This document shows positions 35,187 to 43,484 of a DNA stretch of 46,068 bases, in pieces; position 1 is the first letter of the stretch; each line of letters opens with the position of its first letter. The notes beneath the pieces were generated by a model, which saw nothing but the letters and a program-made list of their open reading frames with translations, made no database searches and was not told the DNA's origin. This DNA is from Lachnospiraceae bacterium (GTDB lineage: Bacteria; Bacillota; Clostridia; Lachnospirales; Lachnospiraceae), in NCBI GenBank assembly GCA_019424135.1, contig JAHYZZ010000005.1, forward strand, positions 7,882-53,949, in the 5' to 3' direction. The position numbers and the translations under genes were made by a program.

Positions 35187-35868
35187 AATATTGATTGTAG
35201 AAGATGAAGAGGCCATTGCCGATCTGGAAAAGGATTATCTGGAACTAAGTGGTTTCCAGGTAGAGGTGGCCACGGATGGAGAAACCGGGCTGTCCAGGGC
35301 TATGGAAGAAGATTTTGATCTGTATATTCTGGATCTGATGCTTCCGGGGATTGACGGCTTTGATATCTGCCGACAGATCCGGAATGAAAAGAATACGCCG
35401 ATTATTATGGTTTCGGCAAAAAAGGATGATATTGATAAGATCCGGGGTCTTGGCCTTGGCGCAGACGATTATATGACCAAGCCATTTAGCCCCAGTGAGC
35501 TGGTGGCTCGTGTGAAAGCTCATCTTGCCAGATATGACCGTCTGACAGGAAGCGCCATGGAGGCAAACAAGATCATTGAGATCCGGGGTCTGAAGATTGA
35601 TACCACTGCTCGGAGAGTCTGGGTCAATGGGGAGGAGAAGACGTTTACCACAAAAGAGTTTGACCTTTTGACATTTCTGGCCAGTCATCCCAACCATGTA
35701 TATACGAAAGAAGAATTGTTCCGGGAGATCTGGGATATGGAGTCCATCGGGGATATTGCGACAGTAACTGTGCATATCAAAAAGATCCGGGAAAAGGTGG
35801 AGCTGGATACGTCCAATCCTCAGTACATCGAGACCATCTGGGGGGTAGGATACCGTTTTAAGGTGTAG
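35179..35868 (+). CDS. OmpR-family response regulator
   Basis: A 229-residue regulator with a receiver domain (residues 1-120; acidic pocket E8-D9, phosphorylated D52 in ILDLMLPGIDG, conserved Lys in DYMTKPF) and an OmpR/PhoB winged helix (about 133-229; FTTKEFDLLTFLASHP, VTVHIKKIREK and TIWGVGYRFKV). It is the partner of the preceding kinase. Its last 11 bases overlap the end of the converging EamA gene. Confidence 0.95.
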   Translation: MSKILIVEDEEAIADLEKDYLELSGFQVEVATDGETGLSRAMEEDFDLYILDLMLPGIDGFDICRQIRNEKNTPIIMVSAKKDDIDKIRGLGLGADDYMTKPFSPSELVARVKAHLARYDRLTGSAMEANKIIEIRGLKIDTTARRVWVNGEEKTFTTKEFDLLTFLASHPNHVYTKEELFREIWDMESIGDIATVTVHIKKIREKVELDTSNPQYIETIWGVGYRFKV

Positions 35869-36754
35869 AGGAGTCTTCCTGGCCGGATGCTTTTTGGATG
35901 GAAGAAAAAAGGGCAACGGCGAGAATGACGGCGCCGCCTACGATTTCCCGTGTGCTTGGAATTTCTCCTAACAAAAGAAGGGCATAGACGATGCCGTATA
36001 CCGTCTCCATACCAGAGATAATCCCGGCTGTCTGTGCCTTTACTCCTTTTTGAGCCGATACATAGAGTGAGTAGGCAAATGCGGTACAGACACATCCGAC
36101 GAACAGGACGCCTGCCAGATCCTGTGTCCTCCACCGAGCCTGCACAAAGAACAGCGACGGCAGCAGAAAGATTGCGGCGGTTCCCTGTTCATACAGACAG
36201 ATGGTGCGCCCGGCGTACCGTGTGGAAAAATAGCGGTTTGCCAGTGTTAAAATGGCATAGGTGAAACTGCTGAGCATCCCCCAGATAATGCCGATGGTAA
36301 TCTGATTTTGGGCAGAAAACTCTGGGATTGTGATAAAGACGCCGAGTAACAAAAGCACGGCGCTGAGAATGTTTCCTCCCCGGATTTTTTCCTGGAAAAC
36401 CAAGGGCTCCAGAAAAGTCAGGAATAGTGGAAACGTAGAAAACGTGATAGTTCCGATGGCCACAGAAGACACCTGGATAGACTGGAAAAAGGTGGTCCAG
36501 TGTATTCCCATGACGACGCCGGTCAGGAGGATCAGCATATAATCTTTGCGGCAGTTCAGCCGAAGCCGATCCCGGCGTACCAGGGAAATCATCAGCAGCA
36601 CCAGAGCAGAACTAGTGACCCTGCCAAGTGTTACCATGATGGCTGGAACCTCCACGTATTGGGCAACGACGCCGGATACCGAAAACAGCATGACCGCAAT
36701 GTGCAGAAGAAGAACATTTTTTTTATTTCCTGTCAGTATTTTCTCTTTTTCCAT
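35858..36754 (-). CDS. EamA/DMT-family transporter
   Basis: A 298-residue protein with ten hydrophobic segments arranged as two EamA repeats (about 15-140 and 155-290). GRVTSSALVLLMIS, IHWTTFFQSIQVSSVAIGTI and GIISGMETVYGIVYALLLLG are typical of drug/metabolite exporters of this family. The substrate is unknown. AAAGGTGA lies ahead of the ATG. Its 3' end overlaps the response regulator by 11 bases, tail to tail. Confidence 0.88.
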   Translation of the reverse strand: MEKEKILTGNKKNVLLLHIAVMLFSVSGVVAQYVEVPAIMVTLGRVTSSALVLLMISLVRRDRLRLNCRKDYMLILLTGVVMGIHWTTFFQSIQVSSVAIGTITFSTFPLFLTFLEPLVFQEKIRGGNILSAVLLLLGVFITIPEFSAQNQITIGIIWGMLSSFTYAILTLANRYFSTRYAGRTICLYEQGTAAIFLLPSLFFVQARWRTQDLAGVLFVGCVCTAFAYSLYVSAQKGVKAQTAGIISGMETVYGIVYALLLLGEIPSTREIVGGAVILAVALFSSIQKASGQEDSSTP

Positions 36755-36777
36755 TATTATTCACCTTTGATAAATAT

Positions 36778-36863
36778 TTGACATATGATTATCTATTGTA
36801 ACATGATATTATGAAAAAAGAAATCCAATGGAAAAAAAGAGTTCCCTTTTGGAGCTCTTTTTT
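36778..36863 (+). other. promoter-like element followed by a terminator without a clear gene
   Basis: TTGACA (36778-36783) and a weak CATGAT (36802-36807) are 18 bases apart; a hairpin (AGAGTTCC with GGAGCTCT, 36838-36858) with T's on both sides follows. The interval has only a 20-codon frame with no ribosome site. It may be a short RNA, or the hairpin may simply isolate the EamA and PadR genes. Confidence 0.35.
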
Positions 36864-36897
36864 ATGTGTGTAAATTTGTTTGTTTCACTTTTCTATA

Positions 36898-36926
36898 TTG
36901 ACAAATACCATATATCGAATTACAAT
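36898..36926 (+). promoter_or_regulatory. promoter of the PadR operon
   Basis: TTGACA (36898-36903) and TACAAT (36921-36926) are 17 bases apart. The spacer and the following 15 bases are rich in alternating AT with short inverted repeats (such as AATATATATT), a likely site for PadR self-control. Confidence 0.7.
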
Positions 36927-36958
36927 ATATATTAAATATAGGGAAGGGAGTTGATACT

Positions 36959-37282
36959 ATGGCAGGAAACCGGGCAAATACTTCCGGCGGCAGTACCATG
37001 TTGATTTTAAAGCTGTTGTCGGAAAAGGATATGTATGGATATGAGATGATCGAGACGCTGGCTGAACGGTCGAACCATGTATTTGATTTGAAAGTGGGAA
37101 CTTTGTATCCGCTTCTTCATAGTATGGTGCAGGACGGGTATTTGGAAACCTACAGCGAGGAAGCAAATGGCAAGCTTCGAAAATATTACCATATCACAGA
37201 AAGGGGAAAGAAGTATCTCGCAAAGATTATTGAAGAGTGGAAAATGTACGCCGGGGCGGTTTATGAGTTGATTGGGGGGTAA
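36959..37282 (+). CDS. PadR-family transcriptional regulator
   Basis: A 107-residue winged-helix repressor with the PadR pattern: MLILKLLSEKDMYGYEMIETL, the LKVGTLYPLLHSMVQDGYLE recognition part and the YYHITERGKKYL wing. GGGAAGGGAG precedes the ATG. It starts a two-gene unit with the membrane protein 3 bases downstream, a common arrangement in which PadR controls its membrane partner. Confidence 0.93.
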   Translation: MAGNRANTSGGSTMLILKLLSEKDMYGYEMIETLAERSNHVFDLKVGTLYPLLHSMVQDGYLETYSEEANGKLRKYYHITERGKKYLAKIIEEWKMYAGAVYELIGG

Positions 37283-37285
37283 GAT

Positions 37286-38059
37286 ATGGATGAGAAGAGT
37301 TATCTGAACAGGTTGACAAAATGTATTCATGATCCACAGATCCGGACGGAAGTGCGTCAGGAGTATGCGGCCCACTTGGCAGACAGCATTGAGGCGCTTC
37401 AGAAAAATGGAATGAGTCTGGAGGAAGCAAAAAAAGAAGCTGTCAGACAGATGGGAGACCCAGCTTGGGCAGGGCATGAGATGGACAAAATCTATCGGAC
37501 CAATATGGATTGGAAAATGGCGGTCTGGATGGCCTGCTGTGGGATTTTGATTGGAGCGTTTGGACTTTTTCTGAGAATGACATACTGTGCACAGGAGTTA
37601 GAAAATGAAACGGGTCTTTTGATCTGGACAACGACAGGGATTATTTTTGTAGTTTGGGGATTTATCTGGTCTGCGGTGGAAAAATATTATGACTGGGGAC
37701 TCTTTTATGCCTGGGCCAGAAACTGGAATGGCGGAGGAATTACGAACAGCGGACTATTTCTGGGGATCGGCATCGCATTTCTGGTAGAGGACATGAAAGA
37801 TATCCTCGTAATGGTGATCCTATTTGAAGTTCTGCAGATGACGGAAAGGTATCTGATCGCCCGCTGTCAGAGCAAGAAAGAAGAACGGCTTCTGTGGGAG
37901 GTGGGCAAGGCGCAGAGCGCGATATATACGCACAAAGGGAAGGCTGTGATTGGACAAAAGGAAATGCGTGTACGGGCGAAAAAAGGAGAAATCCAAGAAG
38001 GACAGCCGGTGATGGTAATCGGTCTGGATGGGTTCCGGCCGGTGGTGATGCCTATTTAG
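37286..38059 (+). CDS. PadR-partner membrane protein with C-terminal NfeD-like domain
   Basis: A 257-residue protein. Residues 1-72 form a soluble helical domain of the DUF1700/permease-prefix kind (SYLNRLTKCIHDPQIRTEVR, then GMSLEEAKKEAVRQMGDP). Four hydrophobic segments lie at about 77-97, 111-131, 145-167 and 171-188. The end (about 207-257) contains GKAVIGQKEMRVRAKKGEIQ and GQPVMVIGLDGFRPVVMPI, which fits the small OB-fold domain of NfeD proteins. I do not know this fusion as a named family. It starts 3 bases after padR and is probably cotranscribed with it. Confidence 0.75.
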   Translation: MDEKSYLNRLTKCIHDPQIRTEVRQEYAAHLADSIEALQKNGMSLEEAKKEAVRQMGDPAWAGHEMDKIYRTNMDWKMAVWMACCGILIGAFGLFLRMTYCAQELENETGLLIWTTTGIIFVVWGFIWSAVEKYYDWGLFYAWARNWNGGGITNSGLFLGIGIAFLVEDMKDILVMVILFEVLQMTERYLIARCQSKKEERLLWEVGKAQSAIYTHKGKAVIGQKEMRVRAKKGEIQEGQPVMVIGLDGFRPVVMPI

Positions 38060-38121
38060 CGGCCAGTATTTAAAAGGAGAAGGGAAAATCACGTTTGCGG
38101 AATCAGGAAAAGTATATTAAG

Positions 38122-38133
38122 ATATAGCTATAT
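38122..38133. promoter_or_regulatory. possible operator ahead of the TetR-type gene
   Basis: ATATAGCTATAT is a perfect 12-base palindrome 28 bases before the TetR-type start codon, a position fitting self-repression. No supporting promoter boxes of good quality were seen. Confidence 0.35.
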
Positions 38134-38160
38134 TTCGACACAGAATGACATGGGCAAGAA

Positions 38161-38766
38161 ATGGGGTATATGATGAAAGGCGAAATGAGAAAGCTGATTT
38201 CGGATACTTTTTCTGAACTAATCAAAACCAAGGATGTGGATAAAATTACCGTTACAATGCTGATTGGAGAATGCCATATCTCCAGGCAGACGTTCTACTA
38301 TCATTTCCAAGATATGGATGAAGTCATGGAATGGACGGTACAGCAAAAGGGTGAACAGTTGTTGGAGAAGAGCATGAAGGCGGAAAATCCTGACGAGGCG
38401 CTGGAAATCTTTGTCTCCTTCTTCAGAGAAAATTCCGCGCAGCTAAAAAAGTTCATGGAGTCCAGGAAAAGAAGCCGCATTAATAAAATTCTGGCAGATG
38501 CAATAAGCCAGTATTTGCGAAGATTGATCGAGCGATATAAGTCACCGGATATGAGGATTGATTATGATGACATGGAAGTCATGCTAAGATTTTATGCCTA
38601 TGGTATGACAGGAGTTCTGTTGTATTATTCAGACAAGGAGCCCTTAACCAGGGAGAAGCTGACAGGACAGATCAAGAAAATTCTGATGGGCGAGATGGTT
38701 CCGGGCAGAAAAGAAATGATAGAAAAGGATGGTCATAATATTAGAAAAAGGGCGCTGGATGAATAA
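38161..38766 (+). CDS. TetR/AcrR-family regulator
   Basis: A 201-residue regulator with a TetR helix-turn-helix at about 8-55 (VDKITVTMLIGECHISRQTF then YYHFQDMDEV) and an all-helical C-terminal domain of the TetR_C/DhaS-like type. The start is uncertain: ATG codons at 38161, 38170 and 38173 are in frame and all have weak ribosome sites. The target is unknown; neighbours are a PadR unit and a converging glycosyltransferase. The terminator stem begins inside its last codons. Confidence 0.88.
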   Translation: MGYMMKGEMRKLISDTFSELIKTKDVDKITVTMLIGECHISRQTFYYHFQDMDEVMEWTVQQKGEQLLEKSMKAENPDEALEIFVSFFRENSAQLKKFMESRKRSRINKILADAISQYLRRLIERYKSPDMRIDYDDMEVMLRFYAYGMTGVLLYYSDKEPLTREKLTGQIKKILMGEMVPGRKEMIEKDGHNIRKRALDE

Positions 38767-38782
38767 AGTCCAGTGCCCTTTT
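38746..38782. terminator. terminator overlapping the TetR-type gene end
   Basis: AAAAGGGCGCTGGA pairs with TCCAGTGCCCTTTT (14 bp, one G-T pair) around a 9-base loop. A and T runs on both sides let it serve the TetR-type gene and the converging glycosyltransferase. The stem includes the last codons of the TetR-type gene. Confidence 0.85.
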
Positions 38783-38795
38783 AGAAAAATAAGAG

Positions 38796-39632
38796 TCATA
38801 GTTTTTGAATGCCTTGCATTCTGCAGGTCAGCTGCATGTAGTGTTTGTACAAGATACCAAAGCGGTGGATGTATCCGGTGTGCCATGGCTTGGATTTGCC
38901 GCAGAAGTGGAGAATGGAAGTGTTTTTAATCACCCAATCCATATTGCAGACGCCGGAGCTTCGCAGAAGATAATTGTTATAATTGCGGGCATCATAATTC
39001 CAGAGGGCATCGTCTACTTCCAGGATATGTCTGCCATAGAGGCAGTTGAGGATATCCTGGTCGGGCAGCAGGAGCTCCTTGCCGTGTTCTTTGGCAAAGG
39101 CAAAAAGGGACTCGGGCTTGATGAGCTTCCGGCCTTTGTCCAGATCCATCAAAAGAACACCGGAATTGAAATAGTTATGATCGGTTCCCAGGCGGATCTG
39201 ATTGATACTGTTGGCCAGTTCTGTTTTTCCGGTATGAGCGGCTGCGGCAAAGAGATGATTTTTCAGGTCCAGATCCCAGAGGGGACCCAGTGGATTGATC
39301 ACCAGGATATCCGGATCCAGATAGAGGACTCTGTGAAGCTGTTTTGGAAGAAGGTGTGCGGCCAATAGGCGGTAATACATTTCCCGGGGGTAAGTTTTCG
39401 TAACAGGTGCGTCCCGGAAGGTAGATGGAGGAATCTGGACTGGAAAAAAACGAAAACCAAAAGACCTACACTGTTTGTCAATGAGTGTCAGATTGTCCTT
39501 TGGGATGCTGCTGTGGAGAAGATATAAATCCACAGAGTCATCCGGCTGGTTTACATAAATGGAAGTGAGCAGTACCTGCAGCCTTGGCAGGTAAGTTTGA
39601 TCAAGGGTGGCGAGTAATTGGATTGTGCGCAT
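38796..39632 (-). CDS. family 8 glycosyltransferase
   Basis: A 278-residue retaining glycosyltransferase of the lipopolysaccharide-galactosyltransferase-like GT8 family. The metal-binding DxD is D106-P-D108 in VLYLDPDILVINPL; NYFNSGVLLMDLDKGR, LPDQDILNCLYG and ILHFCGKSKPWH complete the family signatures. No membrane segment. It acts on a sugar nucleotide, and the acceptor, probably a cell-surface glycan, is unknown. AGAGG precedes the ATG. It is a single-gene unit. Confidence 0.92.
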   Translation of the reverse strand: MRTIQLLATLDQTYLPRLQVLLTSIYVNQPDDSVDLYLLHSSIPKDNLTLIDKQCRSFGFRFFPVQIPPSTFRDAPVTKTYPREMYYRLLAAHLLPKQLHRVLYLDPDILVINPLGPLWDLDLKNHLFAAAAHTGKTELANSINQIRLGTDHNYFNSGVLLMDLDKGRKLIKPESLFAFAKEHGKELLLPDQDILNCLYGRHILEVDDALWNYDARNYNNYLLRSSGVCNMDWVIKNTSILHFCGKSKPWHTGYIHRFGILYKHYMQLTCRMQGIQKL

Positions 39633-39734
39633 AGATCAACCTCTTTCTTTTTTTGTTACGGTCAGCAGATGCTGATGAATCTATCATGATAGTAACAGGA
39701 TAAAAATAATCTTGCTACTGATAATATTCTTAAG

Positions 39735-39773
39735 ATGTCCTTACAAAACTAAGAATATGTAAGGACATTTTTT
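39735..39773 (+). terminator. orphan intrinsic terminator ahead of ftsH
   Basis: ATGTCCTTAC pairs perfectly with GTAAGGACAT around a 14-base loop and is followed by six T's, reading toward ftsH. No plus-strand gene lies upstream (the neighbour is on the minus strand), so it ends a short non-coding transcript or acts as an attenuator in the ftsH leader. Confidence 0.75.
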
Positions 39774-39778
39774 ACAAA

Positions 39779-39807
39779 TTGATACTCGTTTTTTTTCAGA
39801 ATATTTA
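39779..39807 (+). promoter_or_regulatory. probable promoter of ftsH
   Basis: TTGATA (39779-39784) and TATTTA (39802-39807) are 17 bases apart, directly after the orphan terminator and 40 bases before the ftsH start. Confidence 0.45.
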
Positions 39808-39846
39808 ATATCATAAAAACAGCAATGATGAAAGAGAGGAATAAAG

Positions 39847-41664
39847 ATGCAGGAAATAAAGAAACCCAGAAAGCCCATCATTTCCTATTATGCAGTGGCT
39901 CTTATGATTTTATTACTGTTTAACTTCTTAGTAATGCCCTGGGCGGCGGAGCGCCAGGTAAAGGAAGTGGGATATGAAAAATTTATTAAGATGACGGAAG
40001 AGAAGGATATTGGTCAGGTAGAGATCCAGCAGGAAGAAAATGAGATTGTTTTTACGGATAAGGATGAAAAAAAGATATATAAGACCGGGATGGTGGAGGA
40101 TCCGGAGCTGACACAGCGGCTGTATGAGTCTGGCGCAGAGTTTTCAGGACAGATCATCCGCCAGACCTCGCCGGTGGTAAGCGCAATCCTGTCCTGGGTT
40201 CTGCCCATCGTGATCTTTATCGCGATTGGACAGTATATGTCCAGAAAGCTGATGAATAAGGCCAGTGGCGGTTCTAACTCAATGATTTTCGGTATGGGAA
40301 AGAGCAACGCCAAAGTATATGTAAAGTCCTCTGATGGAATCCGGTTTTCAGACGTTGCCGGTGAAGATGAGGCTAAGGAAAACCTTTCGGAAATTGTAGA
40401 ATATCTGCACAATCCTTCCAAATATCAGGAGATAGGGGCATATATGCCCAAAGGAGTTCTTCTGGTTGGACCTCCCGGAACCGGAAAGACCATGTTGGCA
40501 AAGGCAGTGGCAGGAGAGGCAGATGTGCCATTTTTCTCTATGTCAGGATCAGAATTTGTAGAAATGTTCGTAGGCATGGGAGCGTCAAAAGTCCGAGATC
40601 TTTTTAAACAGGCAAAGGAAAAAGCACCGTGTATCGTATTTATCGATGAGATTGATGCCATCGGCCAGAAGAGAGACGGCCGGGTTGGAGGAAATGACGA
40701 ACGTGAGCAGACGCTGAATCAGCTCTTGACAGAAATGGATGGTTTTGAGACCAACAACGGAGTGATTATCCTGGCGGCAACGAACCGTCCGGAATCTTTG
40801 GATCTGGCACTGACCAGGCCGGGACGTTTTGACCGGAGAGTGCCGGTAGAGCTGCCGGATTTGAAAGGAAGAGAAGAGATCCTAAAGGTTCATGCCAAGA
40901 AGGTAAAGGTAGATGAGAGTATAGACTTTCAGCAGATTGCACGGATGGCCTCAGGCGCCTCAGGCGCAGAGCTTGCAAATATTATCAATGAGGCGGCGCT
41001 TCGAGCAGTCAGGGAGGGAAGAAAGATTGTGACCCAGGCTGACATGGAGGAGAGTATTGAAGTTGTCATTGCAGGTTATCAGAAGAAAAATGCAATCCTG
41101 ACCGATCAGGAGAAGAAAGTGGTGGCTTATCATGAGATTGGTCATGCACTGGTGGCAGCGAAGCAGTCTCATTCGGCACCGGTTCAGAAGATTACGATCG
41201 TGCCTCGGACATCGGGCGCGCTTGGGTATACCATGCAGGTAGATGAAGGAAATCATTATCTGATGAGCCAGGAGGAGCTGGAAAATAAAATCGCCACCCT
41301 GGCCGGTGGCCGGGCGGCGGAGGAATTGGTTTTCCATTCTGCGTCTACAGGGGCCGCCAATGATATTGAGCAGGCCACGAAGCTGGCTAGAGCAATGATT
41401 ACTCGATATGGTATGAGCAAAGATTTTGACATGGTGGCCATGGAAACAGTAAACAATCAGTATCTGGGCGGAGATGCCTCTCTTAACTGTTCTGCCCAGA
41501 CTCAGGCAGAAATTGACCGCCAGGTAGTAGCCCTTGTCAGGCAGCAGCATGAGAAAGCGGCAAAGATCCTGGCAGATCATAGAAATAAGCTGGATGAGTT
41601 GGCAGGATATCTGTACGATAAAGAAACAATTACTGGTGAAGAATTTATGGAGATACTGGGGTAG
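39847..41664 (+). CDS. ftsH: ATP-dependent zinc metalloprotease FtsH
   Basis: FtsH is a membrane AAA+ protease that removes damaged membrane proteins and short-lived regulators. The 605-residue protein has membrane segments at about 15-35 and 112-135, Walker A GPPGTGKT at 208-215, Walker B CIVFIDEIDAIG, the second region of homology ATNRPESLDLALTRPGRFDR, and the zinc site HEIGH at 429-433. The third site residue is Ile where many FtsH have Ala (HEAGH); all zinc ligands remain. GAGAGGAATAA precedes the ATG. Its 3' end overlaps the CarD-like gene. Confidence 0.97.
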   Translation: MQEIKKPRKPIISYYAVALMILLLFNFLVMPWAAERQVKEVGYEKFIKMTEEKDIGQVEIQQEENEIVFTDKDEKKIYKTGMVEDPELTQRLYESGAEFSGQIIRQTSPVVSAILSWVLPIVIFIAIGQYMSRKLMNKASGGSNSMIFGMGKSNAKVYVKSSDGIRFSDVAGEDEAKENLSEIVEYLHNPSKYQEIGAYMPKGVLLVGPPGTGKTMLAKAVAGEADVPFFSMSGSEFVEMFVGMGASKVRDLFKQAKEKAPCIVFIDEIDAIGQKRDGRVGGNDEREQTLNQLLTEMDGFETNNGVIILAATNRPESLDLALTRPGRFDRRVPVELPDLKGREEILKVHAKKVKVDESIDFQQIARMASGASGAELANIINEAALRAVREGRKIVTQADMEESIEVVIAGYQKKNAILTDQEKKVVAYHEIGHALVAAKQSHSAPVQKITIVPRTSGALGYTMQVDEGNHYLMSQEELENKIATLAGGRAAEELVFHSASTGAANDIEQATKLARAMITRYGMSKDFDMVAMETVNNQYLGGDASLNCSAQTQAEIDRQVVALVRQQHEKAAKILADHRNKLDELAGYLYDKETITGEEFMEILG

Positions 41665-42181
41665 CCCCGGTATCTCTTGATTCATTCAGCCCCAGCTTTT
41701 CCCGGAGGTAATGTTTGATGCTGGATGTACTGATCTTCAAAGAAAAGGCAAATTCCTGGTCGATGATGGACTCCGCCTTTTTTAGTACCTGTGCGTCTGT
41801 ATTGGAAAGTCCCTTTTCTGTTCCAATCGACTTAAGATAAAGGCAACTGATCATCAGCAGAAGTTCGCGCTCGTCCCGGATACGCAGGATTTCCTGAAAT
41901 CTGGCAGACCGCTGTTTGGGGTCGTCGATCCACAGAAGATTTTGGTCTTTCACGCTTAAGATGATGTGGTCGATTTCTTCTTTTGAAAGGACGGGACGCA
42001 TTCGTGCCACCAGAGCAGGGTTATCGGCAGGCACGAAAAGACTGCTGGTATTGCGGGCAATTGGCTTTAAAATGTAATAGTCGTGCCCACTGGTACAGGA
42101 ATCGAACTTTATAAAGCGAAGGTCCTCTATTTTGCAGACTCCATGAGTGCTATAGATGACATAATCGTTAATATGGGGCAT
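41645..42181 (-). CDS. CarD/CdnL-family transcription factor
   Basis: A 178-residue protein with the RNA-polymerase-interacting domain at residues 1-60 (MPHINDYVIYSTHGVCKIED, DYYILKPIA) and a helical C-terminal domain (65-165). CarD proteins bind RNA polymerase beta and stabilise open complexes at many promoters. AAGGAGGAGA precedes the ATG. A likely promoter (TTGAAA, 18 bases, TATAAT on the minus strand near 42225-42255) lies just upstream. Its last 20 bases overlap the end of ftsH, tail to tail. Confidence 0.9.
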   Translation of the reverse strand: MPHINDYVIYSTHGVCKIEDLRFIKFDSCTSGHDYYILKPIARNTSSLFVPADNPALVARMRPVLSKEEIDHIILSVKDQNLLWIDDPKQRSARFQEILRIRDERELLLMISCLYLKSIGTEKGLSNTDAQVLKKAESIIDQEFAFSLKISTSSIKHYLREKLGLNESRDTGATPVSP

Positions 42182-42308
42182 ATAATCTCCTCCTTTTTGA
42201 CCGCGGATATACTTCTTCTATTCTTTATTATACCAAAAGTAGACGGCATATTTCAAAAGTCCTTTTTCACAAAAAAATAAGGGAAAGATATTGGCGAAAA
42301 TGACGAAT

Positions 42309-43340
42309 TTATTCTGTGACGGCCAGAACACCTGACAGATCGTAGCCATAGTCTTGCTTTCTTTTATTGCTGTAGAAAATATATACGGAAGTACCCAGAT
42401 CAAAGCTGGTATCTTTCTGGGAATTTGGAAGAGGCGCTTTGTAGAGAACGTTATCTTGAACAATGGAAATAACGCCGTCTTCCTGGTAAACGATGGTGCC
42501 AAAGACATACAAAAGATCATCAAGAAGGTCCTTGCGGATCATCCGGATGGAGCCGGCTGTGGCACTTTTTAATGTCAGATATTGGATATTCTGCCAGTTG
42601 GCAAGATCAAGAGCATAAGCATAAGTTCCAGTGTTTGAGCCTCCCTGGGAGAGAACAGCAGGATGCAGTATATTGGGATCTTTGAAAGTTGCAGGTGAGA
42701 TATTATGATTGAGCGGCATAACAAGAGTGCCCGAGGAGGTTTCCATGCTAAGCGAACCGACAGACTGAAAGTCTGGGCGTGAAAAATATGGATTGGAAAG
42801 ATCAAGAAAAATGCCGGAGGCAGAAATGCGGGCAAGGCCGGTACCATTAACAGTGGAAAAGTCTGCAAGCAAGGAGTCATTGTCTAGACTGCATTTGATC
42901 CGTAATGCAACATTTTTCTCAGAGTTTTTTGATATGACAATCTTGATGTTTTCAGAAGGAGAGGGATTGTCTACCGTTGTGAAGAAAATTTTTATCTTCT
43001 GATGATCGTGCAGGCTGTCAGTTTCACAGGCTGTGCTTGCAAGTTGATGAGTGCCGCGGTATACTCGCAGAAGGTAACGGTCGTCGACAATCTTTTTTTC
43101 GCCATTTTTTGTGATATCATCAGAAGTGACAAACATTTTCTGATATTCGCCACGCTTCATTTTGATGGTTAACTCAATGGAGCCTGTTTTGGTTCCGCCG
43201 CAGTAAATGCCGTTGGAGGTAGAAAGCAGATAGTGATCAAGGATTTCGCCATCCTGGGGAGTGCGAAATTCGAAATAGCAGATCCCCGCTAGGATCAGAA
43301 TCAGAAAGCCTAATATCATCCCCAACCGTTTTTTTAACAT
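42309..43340 (-). CDS. membrane-anchored extracellular protein of unknown function
   Basis: A 343-residue protein with one N-terminal hydrophobic segment (residues 2-23, LKKRLGMILGFLILILAG) followed by a long polar, Ser/Thr-rich, probably beta-rich extracellular part. LAGIC at the segment end is not a good lipobox (Ile before Cys), so an uncleaved anchor is more likely than a lipoprotein. I recognise no domain. The ATG at 43340 follows GGGGGAT; the frame open to 43400 starts before it with no ribosome site. A divergent AraR-like gene lies upstream. Confidence 0.72.
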   Translation of the reverse strand: MLKKRLGMILGFLILILAGICYFEFRTPQDGEILDHYLLSTSNGIYCGGTKTGSIELTIKMKRGEYQKMFVTSDDITKNGEKKIVDDRYLLRVYRGTHQLASTACETDSLHDHQKIKIFFTTVDNPSPSENIKIVISKNSEKNVALRIKCSLDNDSLLADFSTVNGTGLARISASGIFLDLSNPYFSRPDFQSVGSLSMETSSGTLVMPLNHNISPATFKDPNILHPAVLSQGGSNTGTYAYALDLANWQNIQYLTLKSATAGSIRMIRKDLLDDLLYVFGTIVYQEDGVISIVQDNVLYKAPLPNSQKDTSFDLGTSVYIFYSNKRKQDYGYDLSGVLAVTE

Positions 43341-43421
43341 AAGAATCCCCCGCATATCCAATGTTAAATTTATTTTACTATGAGGAATAGAACTGTGCAA
43401 TAGCGCAGATCACAAAAGCTT

Positions 43422-43454
43422 TTGACTTCTTAATGGTACTATGATACAATACCA
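43422..43454 (+). promoter_or_regulatory. promoter and AraR-like operator of the pentose operon
   Basis: TTGACT (43422-43427) and TACAAT (43445-43450) are 17 bases apart. The imperfect 18-base palindrome ATGGTACTATGATACAAT (43433-43450) covers the spacer and the -10 box; it resembles AraR boxes with GTAC half-sites. Binding by the regulator encoded next is the natural inference: self-repression of the operon. Confidence 0.7.
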
Positions 43455-43484
43455 ATAAAGGAAAGAAAGTGGGGAGGTACGCCT

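Noticed and set aside
38805..39368. 187-residue plus-strand frame opposite the glycosyltransferase
   Set aside because: The minus-strand frame has full GT8 motifs and a ribosome site; the plus frame has neither.
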